In this document: piece by piece, positions 1 through 6,031 of the stretch
Numbering within the stretch: position 1 is the first letter of the stretch
How the letters are laid out: every line of letters starts with the position of its first letter
NCBI GenBank assembly: GCA_050945075.1
Contig: JBMNSG010000057.1
Coordinates: 1 to 12,778 of the forward strand
DNA from: UBA7485 sp050945075
Lineage (GTDB): Bacteria > Bacillota > Clostridia > Eubacteriales > Eubacteriaceae
Reading direction: 5' to 3'
Length of the DNA: 12,778 nucleotides
The notes under the pieces: model-generated
Told to the model about the DNA's origin: nothing
What the model saw: the letters and a program-made list of their open reading frames with translations, nothing else
Database searches by the model: none
Translations under genes and position numbers: made by a program

Positions 1-422
1 CCAGCATAAATTTCATCTGAACCCGGACGTCCATAAGGTGCAACTTCTATGACTTTATGATCCCAGATCATTTCTGCATGACATCTGGATTCTAATGGTT
101 TGCCGCACATAGCATAGGCCGTGAGAAATGCCGGATGGGCATGAACCACTCCGCCAATATTATCGCGCATTCCATACACTGCCCTGTGCATTTTCAGTTC
201 GGAGGATGGCGTGTAAATACCGGAAACCTGATTACCTTCTTCGTCAATGACACAGATTTTGTCCGGAGTCAGTGTTACTTTACTTTTCCCGGAAGGGGTG
301 ATGTACAAATATCCATCTCGTTTGATGGAGACATTTCCTTCAAAGGCATTGACCAGTCCTTTATCATCCAGTCTTCTGGCCACATCGATAACTTCCTGAA
401 TAGCATATAAATCAATTGACAT
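1..422 (-). CDS. Class II aldolase/adducin-family sugar-phosphate aldolase, C-terminus beyond the window
   Basis: The first 140 residues of a zinc-dependent class II aldolase of the L-fuculose/L-rhamnulose-phosphate aldolase and adducin-head family are present; the rest lies left of the window. I see EGNVS near residue 28, TPSG near 42, SSELKMH with Glu75, and VVHAHP with His94 and His96. These match the catalytic Glu73 and zinc ligands His92/His94 of FucA almost position for position. The third zinc histidine would lie past the edge. The family cleaves ketose phosphates, usually to dihydroxyacetone phosphate and an aldehyde, in the cytosol; some members are epimerases. The ATG at 420-422 follows a GAGAGGA ribosome binding site. 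The gene starts 18 bases after the kinase stop, so it is the last visible gene of the five-gene operon. An aldolase next to a kinase suggests it cleaves a phosphorylated product. Family assignment is firm; the substrate is unknown. Confidence 0.9.
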   Translation of the reverse strand, partial: MSIDLYAIQEVIDVARRLDDKGLVNAFEGNVSIKRDGYLYITPSGKSKVTLTPDKICVIDEEGNQVSGIYTPSSELKMHRAVYGMRDNIGGVVHAHPAFLTAYAMCGKPLESRCHAEMIWDHKVIEVAPYGRPGSDEIYA

Positions 423-440
423 TTTTATTTCCTCTCTTAT

Positions 441-1523
441 TTACTGATTATTTTCCACATACTCCCGCATGTAATGCACACTGTTGACAAAACGCCATGT
501 GTTCACAAACATCCGGTAAGCATCCTGAGAATGGTCTTCATAAAAAACAAAATCTGTAATGACTTTCATCGCACCGATAATCATCATAATCGGCAGAAAT
601 TTAGTTTCTGCCTCATTAAGCGGACCCAGGGGACAGTTCCGCTCAATCATAGTCCGGTTATAGACATTCACGAAGCGATCCAGTTTATCAAATGGAACAT
701 AACCCCAGTTTTCCGTATCCCATGAGGCGAGTACCTGATATCCCATCCAGGCAATATCGTAAAGACGATAATCCGTGTTGACCCAGTCCAGATCAAATAC
801 AGCGATGACTTTATCGTTCTCATCAAACATCACATTGCCAGGATTCAAATCCTTGTGATTGATACACATTTTGAGGTCCTTTTGGTATATAGCCAGTTCT
901 TTTCCACAAAAATCAGCTACATTTACCAGATAAGAAACTTCTTTTTCAAAATATCCGGTAAACCGGTCGTAAATTTTTTCCTGCTTCTTTTGTTCCAACG
1001 CAAGCGGTAAAAGTTCTTTCCATTCTTCAAACTGGGTTTCCAGTGGAGACTCTCTGCGTCCACTTCCCTCCGGACCTTCAAAACCATAAGCCCATGCCTG
1101 AAATTTCGCGGTGATTTCCGCACAGGAATCCAGAGCTGTATCAGAAAGGTCGTTAAACTCCCAGGAGTAAGGCTCTTCACCGGAAATAACGTTGAACACC
1201 GCATAGAAGTTTTCCTGTCCGTTAAATTCTTTCCTCACCCAGGTCAGGCCGCTTTTAGCGGGAATGGGCTGCATCGTTTGCATTTCCCCATTGACATTAT
1301 CGTGAAAGTATTTTTCAAAAGCATGTTCGTAAATAATCTCCTGTTCCTGCTCGGCAATATTATATTGACGCACATACCAGTCTTTTTCGGTACCGTTTTG
1401 AGATGCAGTAGCTATAAAACTATTATTGGTGTCACCTGCTTTGATAGCAGATACTGAAACCCATGTCCCCGCTTCATAGTTTTCTGACAGCAATTCTTTT
1501 ACAAATTCCGCCAATTCTTTCAT
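441..1523 (-). CDS. APH-fold small-molecule kinase (phosphotransferase enzyme family), substrate unknown
   Basis: A 360-residue cytosolic kinase of the aminoglycoside phosphotransferase/choline kinase/type II homoserine kinase/MtnK fold. The catalytic loop is H223-K-D225-LNPG-N230 (family pattern HxDxxxxN), and the metal-binding DFD-type motif is D244-L-D246 in AVFDLDWV. A nucleotide-loop-like GDTNNSF segment lies near residue 30. Length is normal for the fold. The start at 1523 has only a loose GGGG purine stretch about 10 bases upstream. It lies 37 bases after the DUF1667 gene and 18 before the aldolase gene, inside a catabolic operon with no resistance gene. I therefore infer a sugar, deoxy-sugar or polyol substrate rather than an antibiotic. 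Kinases of this fold paired with class II aldolases are known in 5-deoxyribose salvage (DrdK/DrdA), which is one candidate. Ethanolamine-type or homoserine-type kinases are alternatives. Fold confident; substrate inferred only. Confidence 0.85.
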   Translation of the reverse strand: MKELAEFVKELLSENYEAGTWVSVSAIKAGDTNNSFIATASQNGTEKDWYVRQYNIAEQEQEIIYEHAFEKYFHDNVNGEMQTMQPIPAKSGLTWVRKEFNGQENFYAVFNVISGEEPYSWEFNDLSDTALDSCAEITAKFQAWAYGFEGPEGSGRRESPLETQFEEWKELLPLALEQKKQEKIYDRFTGYFEKEVSYLVNVADFCGKELAIYQKDLKMCINHKDLNPGNVMFDENDKVIAVFDLDWVNTDYRLYDIAWMGYQVLASWDTENWGYVPFDKLDRFVNVYNRTMIERNCPLGPLNEAETKFLPIMMIIGAMKVITDFVFYEDHSQDAYRMFVNTWRFVNSVHYMREYVENNQ

Positions 1524-1560
1524 TGTCCCAATCCCCTTATCCCCATTTTTATTTTTCAGG

Positions 1561-1914
1561 TTACTGATTTGTCAGAACGATATCAACACCGGTATCCAGG
1601 ATATTTTCGATAACGACCTTCCCCACAAAAAACGGGGGCTTTGCAACAGTTTTGCGTATGATCTCCATGGCTTCAAATATTTTTTCTTTTGGAAGAGGAC
1701 TGTTTGAGCGTACGGCAATAATAGGACAGCTGTAATCCTCTGCTTTAACTGTAGTGGCCAGCGTTCTTTTGGGAGCTATGTACTCATTTTCCGCATATTC
1801 TTTCCCACGCTTACAAGTAAAACCGGTTATTTCACTAACAGATTTTCCGTCTCCTTTAACGTTGATATGGCAGCTCGACGGGCAAATGACACAAATTACT
1901 TCCTTTTCAATCAT
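1561..1914 (-). CDS. DUF1667 cysteine-rich protein of the anaerobic glycerol-3-phosphate dehydrogenase-like complex
   Basis: A 117-residue protein of the DUF1667 family. The N-terminus carries C8-VI-C11-PSS-C15, then C34 in FTCKRG. The C-x2-C-x3-C...C set could bind an Fe-S cluster or zinc. In Bacillota these proteins usually sit directly after a GlpA-like dehydrogenase and a small FAD/NAD(P) oxidoreductase, as here. They are thought to take part in the electron-transfer module, possibly in place of GlpC, but I know of no assigned biochemical role. The ATG overlaps the upstream stop as ATGA (4 bases), which implies translational coupling and fixed stoichiometry with the oxidoreductase. There is no signal peptide or membrane segment. 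The C-terminal half has no motif I recognise. Confidence 0.85.
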   Translation of the reverse strand: MIEKEVICVICPSSCHINVKGDGKSVSEITGFTCKRGKEYAENEYIAPKRTLATTVKAEDYSCPIIAVRSNSPLPKEKIFEAMEIIRKTVAKPPFFVGKVVIENILDTGVDIVLTNQ

Positions 1915-3191
1915 ATTCTGGACTCCTTGCTTTTTGACACATTTACAATAATTTCACCGCCCGTCAGCTTGTTCAGCTGTTCTGCAGGAATCTGAATGCG
2001 TTCAATTTCGCCGGGATTGACAAACTTTTTCTTAGCACTGTAAAGCAACTCGTCGCCGCATCTGGCTTCTATCCTTACAGAATTGGTTGGATCTGTAACA
2101 CGAAAATAGAGTTTTACATTATCTTCTACCATACCGGCTTCAATCATCTGCGGTACCATGTACCGTACAAGATTTCCGGGTTTTACCGGAATTGAGACCG
2201 CCTTGTCGTCCGTCTGTCTTTTAATATATTTAGCGGCATAGATACCGGCAATTTCACTTTCGGAGGAAACATTATCAACCAAATCGTTTACATGAACCAC
2301 ATTGCCACAGGCAAAAATTCCTGGAACATCTGTCATCATAGTATTGTCTACAAAAGGTCCTTTGGTAACAGGATCGAGTAACACCCCGGCTGATTTGGAA
2401 ACTTCGTTTTCAGGAATCAATCCCACTGACAACAATACCGTGTCGCAGGGAATATCGAATTCTGTTCCGGGAATAGGCTGTCTTCTCTCATCTACTTTCG
2501 CTACTGTGACTTTTTCCACCCGTTTTTTTCCGTCCACATCGACGACGGTATGACTGAGATAAAGAGGAATGCCAAAGTCATCCAGGCACTGGACACGATT
2601 TCTAGTCAAACCAGCCAGATAAGGCATCACTTCCACAACTGCCTTTACTTTCGCGCCTTCCAGCGTCATGCGCCGGGCCATTATCATTCCGATATCGCCT
2701 GAACCGACAATCACGATTTCCTTTCCGACGATGTGATTTTGCACATTACAGAATCGCTGAGCCGTACCAGCGGTGTAAATACCAGCCGGTCGGGAACCGG
2801 GAATCACGATTTGGGCACGAGTACGCTCCCGACAGCCCATGGCCAGAATAATGGCACCTGCTTTAATGAGTACAGCACCCGTTTTATTAGCGGCATGAAT
2901 GAGTTTTTCCGGTCCATCAATACTTAATACCATGGTATCAAGCAGCATTTCTATACCGAGCTGCTCGCAGACTTCGATAAACCGATTCGCGTATTCAGGT
3001 CCCGCCAGCTCTTCGCCAAAATACTTCAATCCAAAACCGGTATGGATGCATTGCTCCAGAATCCCGCCAGGACGGAAATCCCGCTCGATCAGCACCACTT
3101 TTTCCGCGCCTTCTTTTTTTGCCGCCGCAGCAGCGGCAAGACCCGCAGGGCCCGCACCGATGACCGCCACATCCACATACTGTTCGCTCAT
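1911..3191 (-). CDS. NAD(P)/FAD-dependent oxidoreductase (GlpB-like position in a GlpA/DUF1667 cluster)
   Basis: A 426-residue pyridine nucleotide-disulfide-type flavoprotein. The FAD Rossmann motif is G12-AGPAG, followed by the ERD acid at the end of the second strand. A second dinucleotide motif, G163-SGDIG, should bind NAD(P)H. The C-terminal FAD signature is GIFACGN near residue 291. I see no redox-active CxxC pair, so it is not a thioredoxin reductase. It lies between the GlpA-like dehydrogenase (10 bases upstream) and DUF1667 (4-base overlap). This arrangement is typical of clostridial glycerol-3-phosphate dehydrogenase-like modules, in which this subunit probably passes electrons between the dehydrogenase flavin and NAD(P)H or another carrier. 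A GAGG ribosome binding site lies upstream of the ATG at 3189-3191. Family certain; electron partner inferred. Confidence 0.9.
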   Translation of the reverse strand: MSEQYVDVAVIGAGPAGLAAAAAAKKEGAEKVVLIERDFRPGGILEQCIHTGFGLKYFGEELAGPEYANRFIEVCEQLGIEMLLDTMVLSIDGPEKLIHAANKTGAVLIKAGAIILAMGCRERTRAQIVIPGSRPAGIYTAGTAQRFCNVQNHIVGKEIVIVGSGDIGMIMARRMTLEGAKVKAVVEVMPYLAGLTRNRVQCLDDFGIPLYLSHTVVDVDGKKRVEKVTVAKVDERRQPIPGTEFDIPCDTVLLSVGLIPENEVSKSAGVLLDPVTKGPFVDNTMMTDVPGIFACGNVVHVNDLVDNVSSESEIAGIYAAKYIKRQTDDKAVSIPVKPGNLVRYMVPQMIEAGMVEDNVKLYFRVTDPTNSVRIEARCGDELLYSAKKKFVNPGEIERIQIPAEQLNKLTGGEIIVNVSKSKESRI

Positions 3192-3201
3192 CTTATTAAC
3201 C

Positions 3202-4653
3202 TCATTCCTTATTCACTCGGACAAGCATCTCCGAGCCCTTTTCATTTTTGCAGATTTCTTCTTCTGTTACACCAAGTTCCCGGGCCAGAATTTCCACGAC
3301 TCTGGGGCCGCAAAAACCGCCCTGACAACGTCCCATTCCAGCTCGCAGACGACGTTTTATAGCATCGACTGAGCGTGCTCCAGGTCCTTTGTGAATGGCT
3401 TCGACAATTTCACCCTCTGTAACTGTTTCACAGCGACAGATTACATTGCCGTATTGAGGATTGGCTTTAATGGCTTTATCACGCTCTGACTCTGTCATCG
3501 ATGCAAAGCGCTTGATTGCCTTGCGGGTGGGATTCCAGTTTTCTTTTTCAATCAGTGGTAAACCTTCATCATCCAGAATTTCTGCAACATACTTGGCAAC
3601 ACCTGGAGCACCACTAATTCCCTGATTGATTCCCACGGCTTCGATATATCCCTTGCAACCATCAACAGCCCGGATTCTCCAATCGGTTTTAGGATAGATA
3701 GCAGGACGGACACCGCAAAACTGTGTAACAGAATCCATAGGATTGATATCCGGAATCATCTTACGACAGTCAGCTACAATGCTGTCCATCGTATATTTGT
3801 CGGTTTTAGTATTTTCGCGATCTGTCATATTATCGGCTGAAGGCCCCACCAGCAAATTACCGTGAATGGATGGAGTCAGGAGTCGTCCGCGGCTGACAGG
3901 GGTAGGCAGCGGAACAATGATGTGCTGAGGCTTATAGGGCAAATCTTTATCCAGTACGAAAAACTGTCCTGTACGGGGATAATTGTAGTAATCACAAAAG
4001 CCCACAGACTGTGCCAGCTTATCTGCGTAAATAGCAGCTGCATTGATAGCAAAGCGGCAGGCAATATCACCCTTGCTTGTAGAAACCGCGACAACCTGAT
4101 GTGTTTCAGGATCTACCTGAATTCCGGTAACGGCTGTATTGAGCAACACCTTGACGCCGTTATCCATGGCGTTTTCAACATAAGCAAGCATCAGTTCCAT
4201 TACATCAACAATGGCTTCGTTGGGAACCAGCAATCCGCCAATAATATCGGAATTGAGGGATGGTTCCATTTCGTGAACTTTTTCCGAAGAGAGCATTTCA
4301 ACATTATACTCACCGTTGCGGACTGCCTTCTTTTTTATGCGGCGAAGCTGTGCCATTTCTTCCTGCGTGTGGGCTACATAAATCATGCCAATCCGCTTCA
4401 TCTCAACGTCCAGGTCTTTGCAAATCTGATCGTAGGCCCGGTTAGACGCAGATGTCAATCTGGCTTCCAGAGAGCCGGGTTCGGCATCATGTCCACTGCA
4501 AAGCGTTGCGCTGTTACACTTGGACGCATAGCCGCCAATATCCTCATTCTTATCCACAAGAACCACATCCAGCTGATACCTGGAAAGTTCTCTGGCGATG
4601 GCAGAGCCAATAGCTCCTGCACCGATAATGACCACATCTGTTTTCTGTGTCAT
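3202..4653 (-). CDS. GlpA-like FAD-dependent dehydrogenase with C-terminal [2Fe-2S] BFD domain
   Basis: A 483-residue protein related to anaerobic glycerol-3-phosphate dehydrogenase subunit A. The N-terminal DAO-type FAD domain begins with G11-AGAIG. The C-terminal BFD-like Fer2 domain carries C406-x-C408 and C443-x4-C448, the usual four ligands of a [2Fe-2S] cluster. GlpA oxidises sn-glycerol 3-phosphate to dihydroxyacetone phosphate; relatives oxidise other polyol phosphates or 2-hydroxy acids. It is the first gene of the operon, starting at ATG 4651-4653 behind an AGGAGTGAGG ribosome binding site, and its stop is 10 bases before the next gene. No glycerol kinase or facilitator gene is visible, and a kinase plus aldolase share the operon. 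A substrate other than glycerol 3-phosphate is therefore plausible. The family is clear. Calling it true GlpA would go beyond what the sequence shows. Confidence 0.88.
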   Translation of the reverse strand: MTQKTDVVIIGAGAIGSAIARELSRYQLDVVLVDKNEDIGGYASKCNSATLCSGHDAEPGSLEARLTSASNRAYDQICKDLDVEMKRIGMIYVAHTQEEMAQLRRIKKKAVRNGEYNVEMLSSEKVHEMEPSLNSDIIGGLLVPNEAIVDVMELMLAYVENAMDNGVKVLLNTAVTGIQVDPETHQVVAVSTSKGDIACRFAINAAAIYADKLAQSVGFCDYYNYPRTGQFFVLDKDLPYKPQHIIVPLPTPVSRGRLLTPSIHGNLLVGPSADNMTDRENTKTDKYTMDSIVADCRKMIPDINPMDSVTQFCGVRPAIYPKTDWRIRAVDGCKGYIEAVGINQGISGAPGVAKYVAEILDDEGLPLIEKENWNPTRKAIKRFASMTESERDKAIKANPQYGNVICRCETVTEGEIVEAIHKGPGARSVDAIKRRLRAGMGRCQGGFCGPRVVEILARELGVTEEEICKNEKGSEMLVRVNKE

Positions 4654-4682
4654 CGTTGCCTCACTCCTATCATTTCAAAGTT

Positions 4683-4702
4683 GTTGTGGGTTATTCCACA
4701 AC
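4683..4702. promoter_or_regulatory. Perfect inverted repeat ahead of the GlpA-like operon, candidate operator
   Basis: On the minus strand this reads GTTGTGGAATAACCCACAAC: perfect 7-base arms around 6 bases, ending 29 bases before the start codon. The inner 18 bases, TTGTGG-N6-CCACAA, have the length and layout of a Rex redox-repressor site (TTGTGA-N6-TCACAA) with one symmetric change per arm. It could equally be the operator of the DeoR protein encoded just upstream, or a 5'-leader hairpin. The dyad is seen directly; the binding protein is inference. Confidence 0.5.
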
Positions 4703-4722
4703 TTTTTCCTTGCGATGTACAC

Positions 4723-4751
4723 AGCCTACCACGTAAAAAACCGATCGTCAA
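4723..4751 (-). promoter_or_regulatory. Possible promoter of the GlpA-like operon
   Basis: TTGACG (4746-4751), a 17-base spacer and TAGGCT (4723-4728) on the minus strand. The -35 is good and the -10 is weak. It overlaps the far arm of the repressor gene's terminator and would start transcription near 4716, placing the 4683-4702 dyad just downstream as a block to elongation. A separate promoter is expected because a terminator separates the repressor gene from this operon. Confidence 0.4.
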
Positions 4752-4777
4752 CAGCCGCAAAAGCGTTGATAATCGGT
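4735..4777 (-). terminator. Intrinsic terminator of the DeoR-family gene
   Basis: On the minus strand, arms ACCGATTATCAAC (4777-4765) and GTTGACGATCGGT (4752-4740) pair except for two central positions, around a 12-base loop, and run into T residues at 4740-4735. It lies 62 bases after the repressor stop codon. Confidence 0.8.
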
Positions 4778-4839
4778 CATTTTTGTATTTATATAAATGA
4801 GGAATTTGGATGAAAATAAATTATCCACAATTTCCCACA

Positions 4840-5613
4840 TTATTTGCGGTGTTCTGCCCGGTGAGTCACAATACCAAGCTTTTCATAAGGGAGCATCTCT
4901 TTTTGACCAATATGCCAATCTGTTACAATCTGACTGATGGCTTTGATATCATCAATTTTATAAAATGCCATTGCCTCATACTTGCTCGCATCTGTCAGCA
5001 AAATACGCTCGCGGGCGCTCTCCATTACTGCCCTTGTCAGTTCCATCTCTGCTTCGGTGTATTCCATGATGCCCTGGTGTGGCGATACACCAGCTACACT
5101 AAAAAAAGCCTTATCCACCCTGAATTGGCGGAACATATTCGCAGCCAGCGATCCCATATTTTTCTGCTCCCTCACCCATAATCTTCCGCCAATCAGACAT
5201 ACCGTATTGGACTTGTTTTCCGCTATTTGATTAGCCAGATAGATAGAGTTTGTTACAACGGTCAGATTATTCTTCAGCACCAGCAATGTCCCCAGAGGCA
5301 GTGTAGTGGTAGACGCAGCAATCGCTACGGACTGTCCATCCTTCACAAGGGTCGCCGCTGTTTGACAAATAGCCTCTTTTTCCAGCTGATTTTGCTTAAT
5401 CCGCAGATCCACATGATATTCTCTGGCCGTTGGTCTGTCATAGACAGCGCCGCCATGAACGCAGCGAAGCAAGCCCTGTTTTTCAAGAGCTATCAGATCC
5501 CGTCTTACGGTCTCATCAGATACATGAAATTGATCTTGCAGCTCTTTCACCTGCACATTTTGTTTTTGGTGAATAAGCTCTAATATCACAGCATGCCGTT
5601 CCTCTTTCAGCAA
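4840..5613 (-). CDS. DeoR-family transcriptional regulator of the adjacent catabolic operon
   Basis: A 257-residue DNA-binding repressor. The N-terminal DeoR helix-turn-helix spans about residues 15-55, with VSDETVRRDL and the signature GLLRCVHGGA. The C-terminal DeoRC sensor has VTNS near 119, an IGGR motif, and DASKYE and TD near the end. The start is TTG at 5611-5613. A perfect AAAGGAGG (5623-5630) lies nine bases upstream, and the protein then begins LLKEERH as in GlpR-type relatives. In-frame ATGs at 5640, 5655 and 5670 would put this ribosome binding site inside the gene. The sensor motif that is usually D-x-G-T/S-T reads A-A-S-T-T near residue 100, so the phosphosugar pocket may be altered. 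The gene has its own promoter and terminator and precedes the GlpA-like operon, which it probably represses until a phosphorylated intermediate binds. Family firm; target inferred from position. Confidence 0.92.
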   Translation of the reverse strand: MLKEERHAVILELIHQKQNVQVKELQDQFHVSDETVRRDLIALEKQGLLRCVHGGAVYDRPTAREYHVDLRIKQNQLEKEAICQTAATLVKDGQSVAIAASTTTLPLGTLLVLKNNLTVVTNSIYLANQIAENKSNTVCLIGGRLWVREQKNMGSLAANMFRQFRVDKAFFSVAGVSPHQGIMEYTEAEMELTRAVMESARERILLTDASKYEAMAFYKIDDIKAISQIVTDWHIGQKEMLPYEKLGIVTHRAEHRK

Positions 5614-5622
5614 AGCTTCATT

Positions 5623-5630
5623 CCTCCTTT
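5623..5630 (-). promoter_or_regulatory. Shine-Dalgarno AAAGGAGG that sets a TTG start
   Basis: The minus strand reads AAAGGAGG, then AATGAAGCT, then TTG. The nine-base spacing fits initiation at TTG 5613. The ATG inside the spacer is out of frame with the repressor, and the in-frame upstream ATGs have no comparable site. Confidence 0.75.
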
Positions 5631-5705
5631 GAAAATCCATGCGTGTTTTTTTCATCCGGGTTCCAACCAAATCAACAGCCTGTTTTTAATAAAAATCTAT
5701 AAAAT

Positions 5706-5734
5706 ATCATAAAAATATTTTTTGATAATTTCAA
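5706..5734 (-). promoter_or_regulatory. Sigma-70/SigA promoter of the DeoR-family gene
   Basis: TTGAAA (5729-5734), exactly 17 bases, then TATGAT (5706-5711) on the minus strand, in very AT-rich DNA. The predicted start near 5699 gives a leader of about 85 bases to the TTG codon. A second weaker candidate, TTGTGA-N17-TAGAAT, lies further upstream near 5773-5801. Confidence 0.7.
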
Positions 5735-5745
5735 AAATATTTTTT
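5711..5745. repeat. Direct repeat with 22-base period, also an inverted repeat, over the repressor promoter
   Basis: AAAAATATTTTTT occurs at 5711-5723 and again at 5733-5745, so the copies are 22 bases (about two helical turns) apart. Each is nearly palindromic, and together TTTTTGA/TCAAAAA flank a five-base centre inside the promoter. This fits an operator for autoregulation, or simply curved A-tract DNA that helps the promoter. Confidence 0.5.
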
Positions 5746-5866
5746 ATTTCGCAGGTTTTCAAGCCTTTTTCAGATTCTATATCGACTACTATGGTATCAC
5801 AACACATCTTTTTCAAGATCTGTTCTCAGGACACATGCAGACTTTTCAGTTAAATCCAGACAATAC

Positions 5867-5913
5867 AAAAACGTACCGATAACAGGCACATTCAAATGCC
5901 CTTTATCGGTACG
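5867..5913 (-). terminator. Intrinsic terminator of the hyd maturation operon
   Basis: On the minus strand CGTACCGATAA (5913-5903) pairs perfectly with TTATCGGTACG (5882-5872). An inner GGCA/TGCC helix continues the stem, and TTTTT follows at 5871-5867. It lies about 120 bases after the hydF stop and is one of the strongest terminators in the window. Confidence 0.88.
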
Positions 5914-5935
5914 CGAAAGCTATTCATGTAATCAG

Positions 5936-5969
5936 ACGGTGCCGGGTTTCATCCCTCTGAACGCACCGT
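5936..5969 (-). other. Hairpin in the hydF 3' untranslated region
   Basis: ACGGTGC (minus strand, 5969-5963) pairs perfectly with GCACCGT (5942-5936) around a 20-base loop that itself contains a GGG-ATGAAA-CCC mini-hairpin. No T-run follows, so it is not a terminator. It may stabilise the mRNA end or be part of a small 3'-derived RNA. I do not recognise a known riboswitch class. Confidence 0.45.
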
Positions 5970-6031
5970 AATTGATTTGATTTTCTTTATCCTCTTTTAG
6001 TAGAGTGATTACTGCCGGTTCTCATTCGCCT

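Larger units (their letters stand above)
5614..6031. other. Intergenic region between hydF and the DeoR-family gene
   Basis: No convincing protein gene lies here. In the minus-strand direction it holds a short hairpin straddling the hydF stop (TCGCC-TGAA-GGCGA), a second hairpin at 5936-5969, the strong terminator at 5867-5913, and then an AT-rich promoter region for the repressor. The terminator separates the two transcription units. A short frame ending near 5940 has no start with a usable ribosome binding site. Confidence 0.6.

Noticed and set aside
135..410. Plus-strand frame of 91 codons at the left edge
   Set aside because: The opposite strand encodes a class II aldolase with its metal and catalytic residues in place.
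441..1523. Aminoglycoside resistance gene
   Set aside because: The APH fold is shared by many metabolic kinases, and the gene sits inside a catabolic operon with an aldolase and dehydrogenase; nothing points to antibiotic modification.
3862..4800. Long plus-strand open frame of 312 codons
   Set aside because: It lies antisense to the GlpA-like gene, whose FAD and [2Fe-2S] motifs are intact; the plus-strand translation has no recognisable domain.
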